Positions 1 through 6,981 of a stretch of DNA of 33,370 nucleotides are shown piece after piece. Both the position numbers and the translations under genes were made by a program. The stretch spans positions 1 through 33,370 of the forward strand of contig JAJRYC010000015.1 of NCBI GenBank assembly GCA_024275975.1. Direction: 5' to 3'. The stretch is from Nitrospirota bacterium. Lineage in GTDB: Bacteria > Nitrospirota > Thermodesulfovibrionia > Thermodesulfovibrionales > UBA6898. The notes beneath the pieces are model-generated. The model did not search any database. It saw only the letters and a list, made by a program, of their open reading frames with translations, and was not told the origin of the DNA. Within the stretch, counting starts at the first letter, position 1, and each line of letters opens with the position of its first letter.

Positions 1-119
1 ATAATATTTAGTAAACTCCTTGCAGTTTTTGCCTGATTAGGTTGATTCCCTTTTTGAAGAGATTTTTCAACTTGGTCAATGTCTTTCTCAGTGAAATATA
101 GGTTACATCCGTCAGCCAT
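1..119 (-). CDS. Partial unknown ORF, probable integron cassette gene
   Basis: Reading leftwards from an ATG at 119-117, 39 codons stay open to the window edge. The peptide begins MADGCNLYFTEKDIDQVEKS and continues as a hydrophilic, amphipathic sequence with normal codon choice, unlike the competing frames. I do not recognise the family. It lies on the strand opposite to intI, downstream of the leftward promoter at 536-564, which is where and how a cassette gene would sit. There is no clear Shine-Dalgarno before the ATG, which is common for cassette ORFs. The C terminus is outside the window. Confidence 0.5.
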   Translation of the reverse strand, partial: MADGCNLYFTEKDIDQVEKSLQKGNQPNQAKTARSLLNI

Positions 120-480
120 AATATTCTATTTATATATTGTGGGAGTTGGGATAATTGCACTCTTTGGCAAGCTTTGGTTTGAGTATTGGTTCGTGGGGCT
201 TGGCAATGTGTGCAATGTGGGGTGGCACTTAAAAAACAAAAAATGCGGGTCGGCAAAAAATAGAACTTTATCGGAAAGATTAGTGTGTTTTGCAATCATT
301 CTGTTTGGTTTCATATCTCTGTCAGAATATGATGTTCTGTCATGTTTCATTCTGTCGCTGTCTTTTTTAAGCTTGTTGGTAACGTTTGTGTAAACCCTAT
401 TATGTTTATCCCCCCCCCCATTGGCGGGCTAAACGCAATTGTGTATATTTTTCTTATCATTTCTTCCAGTTTTATTCTTT
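120..480. other. Probable first cassette / attachment-site region, no firm gene
   Basis: This stretch between the leftward promoter and the partial ORF holds no convincing gene. Read on the minus strand it has a C/A-rich, G-poor block (about 165-240) and a core-like GTTTAGC at 428-434, close to but not matching the GTTRRRY core of integron sites. An ATG at 421-419 runs straight into a 10-G tract and a 24-codon ORF. A 104-codon plus-strand ORF (79-393) and a 74-codon minus ORF (350-126) overlap the same block; neither looks like a clean protein. A cassette boundary here is inferred from position, not from a recognisable attC fold. Confidence 0.35.
410..419. repeat. Homopolymeric C10 tract
   Basis: Ten consecutive C. 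On the minus strand it reads as G10 immediately after the AT of an ATG (421-419), so its length sets the reading frame downstream. Such tracts are prone to slippage in cells and to sequencing error. Confidence 0.9.
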
Positions 481-493
481 GCTGTATAACCAG

Positions 494-525
494 TTATTAG
501 ACAGTTTATTAGTCCGTTATTAGTC
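494..525. repeat. Three phased copies of TTATTAGWC, candidate attI
   Basis: Copies lie at 494-502 (TTATTAGAC), 506-514 and 517-525 (both TTATTAGTC), spaced 12 and 11 bases, about one helical turn. They sit just downstream of the leftward promoter. In known integrons this is the position of attI, which carries integrase-binding direct repeats beside the crossover core. Assignment to attI is inference; a repressor operator is the alternative. Confidence 0.45.
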
Positions 526-535
526 AGTCACGTAA

Positions 536-564
536 AGTATAGCAAAAAGGCTTTATTCGGTCAA
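536..564 (-). promoter_or_regulatory. Leftward sigma-70 promoter, candidate cassette promoter Pc
   Basis: On the minus strand TTGACC (564-559) and TATACT (541-536) are separated by exactly 17 bases. It fires towards position 1, away from intI, as the cassette promoter of an integron does. Predicted start is near 529, just before the phased repeats. Confidence 0.6.
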
Positions 565-580
565 TGTCCTGAAGGAATTA

Positions 581-609
581 TTGACATATATGTTGAATAT
601 CATTATACT
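581..609 (+). promoter_or_regulatory. Sigma-70 promoter of intI
   Basis: TTGACA at 581-586 and TATACT at 604-609 with a 17-base spacer is close to consensus. The predicted start (about 616) falls inside the TTAGT-TG-ACTAA palindrome at 613-624. It is back to back with the leftward promoter at 536-564. No convincing LexA box was seen. Confidence 0.65.
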
Positions 610-618
610 TTGTTAGTT

Positions 619-646
619 GACTAATATGCATTTTTGGATATTAGTC
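619..646. repeat. Perfect 9-bp inverted repeat in the intI leader
   Basis: GACTAATAT (619-627) and ATATTAGTC (638-646) are exact inverted copies 10 bases apart. They share the TATTAGTC core with the three direct repeats at 494-525. The repeat lies in the predicted 5' leader of intI, so it could be an operator or an mRNA hairpin. A second palindrome, TTAGT-TG-ACTAA, overlaps at 613-624. Confidence 0.7.
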
Positions 647-662
647 ATACACTTGTAATTCA

Positions 663-2075
663 ATGCAGCCGATACCAAGCGATATTTTGACGCAATTCGA
701 GGCCGTTCTGAAAAGAAGGTCAGTGCCTCTTTCCAGCCATGTGGATTACAGAAAGTGGCTGCGGTATTATCTAGACTTCCGCAGTAAATACCCGCTTCCT
801 GATTCCCGACCGGAACAAGTGCGTTTGTTCATTCAAGAATTGCGGGAAAAGAAACAAACGCCTGTACAGCAGAAACAGGCTGCTCATGCGTTGTCTCTTT
901 ATTTTGAGAGTCTGCAAAAAATAGATAATAAAATCCCTCCTGCTCAAATCAATACTGAAAAGATAGTAATGGCAACAACCCCTTCCACTCCTCGAAGCGA
1001 GTCTACGGTCGATACTGCTAAACTTCGAGTCGCTTCGCCCCTTATTAAGGGGAAATCTTCCAAACTGTCCAGTAGTCGTTTTAACAAATGGCGGTGCCTG
1101 GAGAAATCAGAATCACCTGACTGGGACAAGATAATAGATAATCTTGCCGCAGAGATCAAAATGCGGCACTATTCACGAAAAACGCTCAAGGCTTATGCGG
1201 ACTGGACCCGTAAGTTCCAGGGCTTCCTGCATAATAAGCTTCCCGATGAATTGTCGGACACTGATGTGAAGGCGTATCTTACGTATCTTGCAGTAAAATG
1301 CAAGGTTGCCGCATCAACGCAGAACCAGGCGTTCAACGCTATATTGTTTTTATACCGGCACATTCTCAAAAAAGACTTCGGCGACCACAAAGACATTCCC
1401 CGCGCAAAGAAATCAAAATATATCCCTGTCGTTCTTTCAAGGCGTGAAATCGACGCTGTCCTGAAACATCTTTCACATCCCTATGATCTGGCGGTCCAAC
1501 TCCTGTATGGCTGCGGGCTTCGTCTCTTTGAATGTGTGAATTTACGGGTGAAGAATTTCAATTTCGACGCCGGTATCCTTACGTTACATGGAAAAGGCAA
1601 TAAAGACCGTACAGTGCCGATTCCCCAGAAGATCGTGCCGGAGTTAACATCACAGTTTGAGCTAATAAAAAAACTTCATGATGAGGATCTTGCGGCTGGG
1701 TATGCGGGTGTCTTTCTCGAGGACCAAATTGAAAAGAAATATCCGAAAGCCACAAAGGATTTTATATGGCAATGGTTTTTTCCACAGCAGTCGTTGACTT
1801 TCGTGGAGGGTACAAGGGAACTGCGACGCTATCATCTGCATGAAACACACATCCAGTTGGCGCTTTACGAAGCGGTCCGCCGCGCCAAACTCACCAAGCG
1901 AGTCACGTCCCATACCTTCAGGCATAGTTTCGCCACGCACCTTTTGCAGGCAAATTACGACATCCGCACCATCCAGACTCTGCTCGGCCACAGCAACATT
2001 AGGACGACTATGATTTATACTCATTGCGTGCCGAGCAGGACTTTAAAGGAAGTAAAAAGCCCGCTGGATTTTTAG
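663..2075 (+). CDS. intI: Integron integrase with an extra N-terminal core-binding domain
   Basis: Tyrosine recombinase of 470 residues, about 130 longer than the usual IntI (320-340). Catalytic residues are visible: R287, K311/K314, H417, R420, H443 and nucleophile Y452. H417, R420 and Y452 lie exactly 140 residues after their IntI1 equivalents and R287 lies 141 after. The integron-specific insertion is present at about 345-391 (GVFLEDQIEKKYPKA, then RRYHLHE), and the C terminus KSPLDF matches the RSPLD ending of IntI proteins; this separates it from XerC/XerD. Two SAM-like core-binding domains are seen (about 1-85 and 153-240), joined by a Ser/Thr/Pro linker encoded by palindromic DNA. It would insert and excise cassettes at attI/attC. 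Start is the first ATG after the promoter; no good Shine-Dalgarno is visible. Confidence 0.9.
   Translation: MQPIPSDILTQFEAVLKRRSVPLSSHVDYRKWLRYYLDFRSKYPLPDSRPEQVRLFIQELREKKQTPVQQKQAAHALSLYFESLQKIDNKIPPAQINTEKIVMATTPSTPRSESTVDTAKLRVASPLIKGKSSKLSSSRFNKWRCLEKSESPDWDKIIDNLAAEIKMRHYSRKTLKAYADWTRKFQGFLHNKLPDELSDTDVKAYLTYLAVKCKVAASTQNQAFNAILFLYRHILKKDFGDHKDIPRAKKSKYIPVVLSRREIDAVLKHLSHPYDLAVQLLYGCGLRLFECVNLRVKNFNFDAGILTLHGKGNKDRTVPIPQKIVPELTSQFELIKKLHDEDLAAGYAGVFLEDQIEKKYPKATKDFIWQWFFPQQSLTFVEGTRELRRYHLHETHIQLALYEAVRRAKLTKRVTSHTFRHSFATHLLQANYDIRTIQTLLGHSNIRTTMIYTHCVPSRTLKEVKSPLDF
993..1052. repeat. Palindromic block inside intI (interdomain linker)
   Basis: Two stem-forming units lie within the coding sequence: an 11-bp imperfect inverted repeat (CGAAGCGAGTC at 993-1003, GAGTCGCTTCG at 1027-1037, one mismatch) and a perfect palindrome CCCCTTATTAAGGGG at 1038-1052. 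They encode the low-complexity linker between the two core-binding domains (about residues 111-130). This looks like an in-frame inserted palindromic element. Confidence 0.6.
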
Positions 2076-2154
2076 AGCTGAATTGGTTTAATAGATCAGG
2101 ACGATTTTTTGTCCGAAACCGATAGCAAACCGATACAGTCCCCAAAATCAGTAT

Positions 2155-2184
2155 TTGAAACTCTTTTAGAGAATAATATATAAT
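2155..2184 (+). promoter_or_regulatory. Promoter of the phosphodiesterase gene
   Basis: TTGAAA (2155-2160) and TATAAT (2179-2184) with an 18-base spacer. The predicted start (about 2191) is only 2-3 bases before the GAGGAG ribosome-binding site, giving a very short leader. It also rules out initiation at the upstream in-frame TTG (2184). Confidence 0.55.
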
Positions 2185-2204
2185 TGTTGCTCGAGGAGAC
2201 CAGG

Positions 2205-2684
2205 ATGCTTATTGGATTAATTTCAGATACTCATGACAATATGTTACCTTTGGAAAAAGCTGTTCAGCTTTTTAACAAAAAAAAGGTAGAGCATGTAATA
2301 CATGCCGGAGATTTCACCTCTCCGTTTACGTTCAGTGTTTTAAATACTCTTTCATGCGGTTTTACCGGTATATACGGTAACAATGACGGCGACAAACTAC
2401 TCCTGCAAAAAATGTCGAAAGAAAGGGTATTTAATCAGCCGCATCAGTTCGAACTGTTCGGGAAAAAAATTATTGTGATACATGAACATCACATCGTAGA
2501 TTCTCTGGCCGACAGCGGTCATTACGATCTCCTGGTATACGGTCATACGCATACTCCGGATATAAGGAAAACCGGGCATACCCTGATAGTAAACCCCGGC
2601 GAGGCAGGCAACTGGCTTCATGGAAGCTCTACCGTTGCAATTGTTGATCTTTCGAAGATGTCCGCCGAGATTATTTATGTCTAA
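2205..2684 (+). CDS. YfcE/MJ0936-family metallophosphodiesterase
   Basis: A 159-residue calcineurin-like phosphoesterase of the single-domain YfcE/MJ0936 type. The dinuclear metal site is complete: D8 and H10 (SDTH), D36 (HAGDF), N59/N60 (GNND), H93 (VIHEHH) and H114/H116 (GHTH). Members hydrolyse phosphodiesters such as bis-pNPP or 2',3'-cAMP in vitro; the cellular substrate is unknown. Start chosen at ATG 2205 because GAGGAG (2193-2198) lies six bases before it, and the N terminus MLIGLISDTHD is the usual one. Monocistronic; it follows intI but has its own promoter. Confidence 0.9.
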   Translation: MLIGLISDTHDNMLPLEKAVQLFNKKKVEHVIHAGDFTSPFTFSVLNTLSCGFTGIYGNNDGDKLLLQKMSKERVFNQPHQFELFGKKIIVIHEHHIVDSLADSGHYDLLVYGHTHTPDIRKTGHTLIVNPGEAGNWLHGSSTVAIVDLSKMSAEIIYV

Positions 2685-2976
2685 CTACCCCGGCAAAAAC
2701 ATTCCGTCACAACGGAATCCGCTCCAGGGCCCTCAATAAATCATAACCGCTTAATTTAATGGCCTTTTATGCCTGGTCTGGCTGACCGCATCTCTGATCA
2801 GTGGAGGCCCTGCTTGACATTTCATGCCGATTGCGTTTAAATTCTATAGGGATGTCTTCATTACAACTAAATACTTCGGACCGTTAATTTGAGGTCGGAA
2901 GGGTTCTTCAGGGATAAATTCCTCTATATGTTATGCCTTGACTTTGTGTCAGTCCCGCCACAACAATTGAGAATAA

Positions 2977-3145
2977 AGGAAGACCCTGAAGGAACTGATG
3001 ACATTTGCATGCTCAGCAAGAAACGAAGTTCTGGTAACCCTCTCCTGAGTTTGCCGAAAAAGCACGCGGCACGATTCAAAAGCAGCTACCAAAAGACTAC
3101 GTCTGGCCGGGAACTCCTGCATGGTTATTGTGGGCTGATAAATAA
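2977..3145 (+). pseudogene. Frameshifted gene remnant, family unknown
   Basis: One frame from about 2977 reads RKTLKELMTFACSARNEVLV and then TLS, ending at TGA 3046-3048. Shifting frame at about 3036-3046 continues PEFAEKARGTIQKQLPKDYV and WPGTPAWLLWADK, ending at TAA 3143-3145. Both halves look like ordinary protein (aromatic and charged residues in sensible order), while the single longest ORF across the region is low quality. I read this as the C-terminal part of a gene broken by one frameshift and with its N terminus lost. I cannot name the family. Confidence 0.35.
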
Positions 3146-3267
3146 CCGCAGGGTGAAATATAAGACAGTAGCAGGCAGACAACCTTTGACGGGAGGTCTG
3201 TAGCAAAGTATCCGGCACGGCAAGAGAAAAGCAGTTAGAGAGAAGTTTGATTCCCTGCCCTTCTGAG

Positions 3268-3295
3268 TTGCCTGTAATTTAAAACCGATTATAAA
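3268..3295 (+). promoter_or_regulatory. Likely typA promoter
   Basis: TTGCCT (3268-3273) and TATAAA (3290-3295) with a 16-base spacer, 25 bases before the typA start. The -35 box is only fair. Confidence 0.4.
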
Positions 3296-3319
3296 TAATT
3301 ATCAATTGAGAGGTTGAAT

Positions 3320-5131
3320 ATGAAACGTGAAGATTTAAGAAACATAGCGATTATAGCCCATGTTGACCATGGCAAGACAACGATCCTGGACGGCATGCTT
3401 AAACAGTCGGGCATATTCCGTTCGAATGAAGTAGTCCAGGAAAGGATAATGGATAATATCGATCTCGAGCGGGAACGCGGCATCACCATAATGGCAAAGA
3501 ACACCGCTGTCGACTATATGGGCGTCAAGATCAACATCGTCGACACACCCGGCCATGCCGACTTTGGAGGAGAGGTCGAAAGGACTTTAAAAATGGCTGA
3601 CGGGGTGCTTCTGCTTGTTGACGCATCCGAAGGCCCCCTGCCCCAGACAAGGTTCGTTCTTAAAAAGGCGCTTGAACTTAATCTCCCCCCTATCCTCGTT
3701 ATAAACAAGATAGACAGGCCTGACGCGAGAATCCAGGAGGTGCTGAATGAAGTCTACGACCTCTTTATCGATCTGGATGCAACGGAAGAGCAACTCGAAT
3801 TTCCGATTGTATACACCAACGCTAAGGCAGGCATAGCAAAACTCAATATAGATGACGAATCAACAAGCCTTAAATGCCTTCTTGATCTGATCATAGAGAC
3901 TATACCGCCTCCTGAAGGCGGCAGGGACGAGATCCTTCAATTGCTGGTCACGAATATTAACTATAATGAATACATAGGAAGGTTAGCAATTGGCAGAATA
4001 TTTTCGGGGACTTTAAAAGTCGGTGACTGGGTATCAGTGATAGACAGGAAAGGAGATGCGGTAAAGACAAAGGTGACGTCTATCTACGGTTTCAAGGGAC
4101 TCGAACGGGCTGAGCAGAACGAGGCGTCGGTCGGTGATATTGTAGCGCTGGCAGGGATCGATGGGATAAATATCGGCGATACAATAACAGATACCGAAAA
4201 CCCGAAGCCGTTGCCCAGGATCAAGGTTGATGAACCGACCATCTCGATGGTCTTTTCGGTAAATACTTCCCCCCTTGCCGGAAAGGACGGTAAATACGTC
4301 ACCTCAAGGAACCTGAGGGAACGACTCGAAAAAGAGCTTTTATATAATGTATCCATAAAGGTTGATTTTGACAACACTGATTCGTTCAGGGTCATGGGAA
4401 GGGGTGAACTTCAGCTGGCCATTCTCATCGAGATGATGAGGAGAGAAGGTTATGAACTCTCGGTCTCGATGCCGGAGACGATTACAAAAATGATCGACGG
4501 CAAGCTCCATGAACCGATGGAAAATCTCGTAATAGATGTGCCCGACGAATTTGTCGGTGTAGTCACACAACAGGCTGGAATATGCAAAGGCCAGATGCAG
4601 AAGATGCAGAACAACGGCCACGGCAGAGTGCGTGTTGAATTCAGAATACCTTCGAGAGGACTTATAGGTTTCAGGTCTCAGTTTCTGACTAATACGAAGG
4701 GCACTGGACTTCTAAACCATCTCTTTGACGGATATGAACCGTGGCAGGGACCGATGTCAAAGCGCTCCACCGGCGCGATAGTCGCTGACAGAACAGGGAA
4801 ATCTACAATTTACGCCCTTTTTCATCTCCAGCCACGCGGCACACTGTTCATTAAAGAGAACACCGCTGTTTATGAAGGCATGATTGTAGGTGAAAATTCA
4901 CGGGAGAGTGATATAGATGTAAATGTAATCAAGGAGAAGAAGATGACAAACATCAGGGCTTCAGGCACTGATGAAGCGCTTCAGCTTGTCCCTCCGAAAA
5001 TTATGAGCCTCGAACAGGCGATAGAGTTTATCAAAGAGGGCGAACTGGTTGAAATCACACCTCTTTCCGTGCGTCTCAGGAAGAAGGTGCTGGCAGCAAA
5101 CAAGAGGCCGAAACATAAGACCAACGAATAG
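3320..5131 (+). CDS. typA: Translational GTPase TypA/BipA
   Basis: A 603-residue GTPase of the elongation-factor class that binds the ribosome and aids 50S assembly and growth under stress or cold. G motifs are intact: AHVDHGKT (13-20), the RERGIT switch-I segment (51-56), DTPGH (75-79) and NKID (129-132). The rest has the EF-G-like domains 2, 3 and 5 and the TypA-specific C-terminal domain (about 480-600), so length is normal. Start is ATG 3320 with GAGAGG at 3308-3313; a TTG two codons upstream is less likely. Monocistronic, closed by the hairpin at 5174-5210. Confidence 0.97.
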   Translation: MKREDLRNIAIIAHVDHGKTTILDGMLKQSGIFRSNEVVQERIMDNIDLERERGITIMAKNTAVDYMGVKINIVDTPGHADFGGEVERTLKMADGVLLLVDASEGPLPQTRFVLKKALELNLPPILVINKIDRPDARIQEVLNEVYDLFIDLDATEEQLEFPIVYTNAKAGIAKLNIDDESTSLKCLLDLIIETIPPPEGGRDEILQLLVTNINYNEYIGRLAIGRIFSGTLKVGDWVSVIDRKGDAVKTKVTSIYGFKGLERAEQNEASVGDIVALAGIDGINIGDTITDTENPKPLPRIKVDEPTISMVFSVNTSPLAGKDGKYVTSRNLRERLEKELLYNVSIKVDFDNTDSFRVMGRGELQLAILIEMMRREGYELSVSMPETITKMIDGKLHEPMENLVIDVPDEFVGVVTQQAGICKGQMQKMQNNGHGRVRVEFRIPSRGLIGFRSQFLTNTKGTGLLNHLFDGYEPWQGPMSKRSTGAIVADRTGKSTIYALFHLQPRGTLFIKENTAVYEGMIVGENSRESDIDVNVIKEKKMTNIRASGTDEALQLVPPKIMSLEQAIEFIKEGELVEITPLSVRLRKKVLAANKRPKHKTNE

Positions 5132-5173
5132 AGAAGGGGTTTATAGCCCGTAAATATCATGAACTCAATAATA

Positions 5174-5210
5174 AAAGGCAGGTATATGACCCCGAATATT
5201 ACCTGCCTTT
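5174..5210. terminator. Bidirectional terminator between typA and coaE
   Basis: Perfect 11-bp stem AAAGGCAGGTA (5174-5184) with TACCTGCCTTT (5200-5210), a 15-base loop, and A/T-rich flanks on both sides (ends in TTT plus ATT). It sits between two convergent genes and can serve both. Confidence 0.75.
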
Positions 5211-5254
5211 ATTGATTAACCAACATTGTCTACACCGGGCGAGCCGGGCGGCTT

Positions 5255-5869
5255 TCAGGATGCCTGTTGCTCTCTCATATCCTGAATCAATGATCCATAA
5301 ATCATCTCCACCTGTTTCCGTGTCCGTTGCTTTGGGCCGTTGTTATCTATAAGATAGTCTGCAAGCTTCTTCTTTATCTTTATCGGCATCTGGATCTTTA
5401 ATCTCCTCAGTGCTTCATTGCGGGAAATCCCCTTATCTTTTAATCGCTCAATCGCTGTTCTCTGTGTTGTATGCACGGTTATGACCCTGAAAAACCTGTC
5501 CCTGTAATCGCCTTCGAACAGGAGAGGGACCTCTACAACCACCAGGCGATCTTTATCTTTATTCTTGATTCGGTCAATAAAACTATCTATTTCCATAAAA
5601 ACAAGAGGATGAAGTAATGCTTCAATCTGTTCTCTTAACCTATTGTTACTAAATATTTTTTTAGCAATATATTTCCTGTCCGGTAAACCGTCGTCGCCGA
5701 TAACTCTATTACCAACCAAATTTTTTATCTCATTAATGACCTTTTCATCTTTCAGAAGCCGGTCAACAATCGCGTCACTGTCTATCACTATCGAGCCGAG
5801 AGACTTAAATACCGATAAAACATAACTCTTTCCAATACCAAAATTGCCTGTTAATCCTGCTATAAACAT
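5255..5869 (-). CDS. coaE: Dephospho-CoA kinase
   Basis: A 204-residue P-loop kinase that phosphorylates the ribose 3'-OH of dephospho-CoA, the last step of coenzyme A synthesis. The Walker A loop is GNFGIGKS (8-15), the DSD motif follows at 30-32, and the conserved VEVPLLFE segment lies near 112-119. Length is standard. A weak Shine-Dalgarno and an AT-rich upstream region precede ATG 5869. It is convergent with typA and stands alone. Confidence 0.95.
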   Translation of the reverse strand: MFIAGLTGNFGIGKSYVLSVFKSLGSIVIDSDAIVDRLLKDEKVINEIKNLVGNRVIGDDGLPDRKYIAKKIFSNNRLREQIEALLHPLVFMEIDSFIDRIKNKDKDRLVVVEVPLLFEGDYRDRFFRVITVHTTQRTAIERLKDKGISRNEALRRLKIQMPIKIKKKLADYLIDNNGPKQRTRKQVEMIYGSLIQDMREQQAS

Positions 5870-6616
5870 AACTATCTATATTATATATACATTTTCATTT
5901 TTTAATATCTGCCATACCCGAAGTCTGTAATAATCGGGCAGCCAGGAAGTATTGAAAACACTGGATTCCGGCTAAAGGACTCTTATCCTTACCCACATTC
6001 AGGTTTGGGTACGGGGGGACTGAGGGGGTTACTCTTGTCGTCAGCAGGTATTGCCTTCCGTCCTGGTCTTCTGTTTCCAGGCTTTAACGCTCTGCGCCAT
6101 GCTCTCTGCGCTTTGCTGGTCTTTCAAACCCCTTTGATTATTTTAGGGATGATTCCGAGGCTGAACGCGTTAAGAATTCAAGACTGTCTGAGCTTTTTTT
6201 TCGTCTTAGTCTGTTACGCTTTGCTTTTGTTTGCGCCTTAAACATTGAACGTTGAACATTGAACTTCTTTTATCCGTTACGCTCTGCGCTTTGCTCTCTG
6301 CGCTATGCTTTTTATCGGGCAGACCGGAAGCATCCCGTTAAAAAAGAATCGCGGGGCGCATTTTCTTGGTTCCGTTCTTTATGTCTTTGTTCTTGCTATG
6401 CGCTTTGCGCTATGCGTCTTTATCCGTTGCGCTGTTGCTTCTTAAAGAACCGGGGACAGGGGCGGAGCCCCATTTGATTAAATAACTCCCCTAGGTCCAG
6501 TCATATTTGTGGAACATGGTAAGTTATGGACCACGCCTATGATCGGGAATGACCACGATAAATCAGATAATAAATACAGAACATATACCCAGGATAAGGT
6601 TGAAGAACCAAAAAAA
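5870..6616. other. Long non-coding spacer rich in dispersed repeats
   Basis: About 750 bases without a credible gene. It holds a CTGGATTCCGG block near 5961-5970, the degenerate GCGC/TTGC repeat field (6081-6430) and the GGGGC-GGA-GCCCC hairpin at 6459-6471. Short ORFs here are low-complexity readings of the repeats. Confidence 0.65.
6081..6430. repeat. Degenerate GCTCTGCGCTTTGC repeat field
   Basis: Variants of GCTCTGCGC and GCGCTTTGC or GCGCTATGC recur at 6086-6115, 6280-6309 and 6395-6430. TTATCCGTT followed by ACGCTCTGC or GCGCTGTTG occurs twice (about 6270 and 6420). A separate short tandem, ACATTGAAC/GTTGAAC, lies at 6242-6264. The strand read right to left gives GCATAGCGCAAAGCGCATAG-like runs. 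No transposase or target duplication is visible. Confidence 0.65.
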
Positions 6617-6646
6617 TTGACTCGATTTTGATCCATGCGTTATATT
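6617..6646 (+). promoter_or_regulatory. Promoter of the zinc-ribbon / TIM-barrel pair
   Basis: TTGACT (6617-6622) and TATATT (6641-6646) with an 18-base spacer. A start near 6653 excludes initiation at 6628 and supports ATG 6679. Confidence 0.55.
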
Positions 6647-6678
6647 ATATATGGTTATTTTTTGGAGGTTTTATCATT

Positions 6679-6981
6679 ATGCCTATATATGAATATGAGT
6701 GTCTTAAATGCAAAAAACAGTATGAAGTGATGCAAAAAATCACAGAGGGTCCCCTTACAGAATGTTCCATCTGCGGCGGAAAGTTGAGAAAGAAGATATC
6801 CAACACAACATTCGTATTGAAAGGGACCGGCTGGTATGCTACTGATTATGCGTCAAATAACAGGACCAGCGAAAAGAACGGTAATGGCGCGAAGACCGCC
6901 GAAACATCAAAATCCGGGAAGAAGACCGGGACGGAAACAGAACAAAAGTCAGAAGCCAAAGAGACTGTGACTCCCAAATAG
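6679..6981 (+). CDS. FmdB-family zinc-ribbon protein
   Basis: A 100-residue small protein with an N-terminal FmdB/CxxC zinc ribbon: MPIYEYEC, C8 and C11, then C29 and C32, the signature of this family of putative regulatory proteins. From about residue 65 the chain is a disordered Lys/Glu/Thr tail. The family was first seen beside formamidase genes, but its function is still unclear. Start chosen at ATG 6679 because GGAGG (6664-6668) precedes it and nearly all homologues begin MPIYEY. Its stop overlaps the next start (TAGTG), so the two are translationally coupled. Confidence 0.9.
   Translation: MPIYEYECLKCKKQYEVMQKITEGPLTECSICGGKLRKKISNTTFVLKGTGWYATDYASNNRTSEKNGNGAKTAETSKSGKKTGTETEQKSEAKETVTPK

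Larger units (their letters stand above)
2685..3319. other. Long intergenic region with remains of a gene
   Basis: A 635-base gap before typA. No RNA gene or intact ORF is convincing. A tRNA-T-arm-like string near 3247 (TTTGATTCCCTGCC) does not belong to a foldable tRNA. The part from about 2977 to 3145 looks like a frameshifted coding remnant and is listed separately. The last 50 bases carry the typA promoter. Confidence 0.6.

Noticed and set aside
79-393. 104-codon plus-strand ORF
   Set aside because: It overlaps the better-looking minus-strand reading at 1-119, has no Shine-Dalgarno, and its middle is a reading of a G/T-rich block rather than ordinary protein.
482-492. CTGTATAACCAG as a LexA box for intI
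   Set aside because: It lacks the CTGT-N8-ACAG form and is more than 90 bases from the intI promoter.
2889-3203. 104-codon plus-strand ORF before typA
   Set aside because: The translation is erratic, and two other frames joined by a shift look far more like protein.
3235-3265. tRNA T-arm-like string
   Set aside because: TTTGATTCCCTGCC is not flanked by a matching acceptor stem, D arm or anticodon arm.
6005-6477. Two plus-strand ORFs in the repeat field
   Set aside because: Both are Leu/Cys/Ala/Arg-rich readings of the GCGC/TTGC repeats, without ribosome-binding sites.
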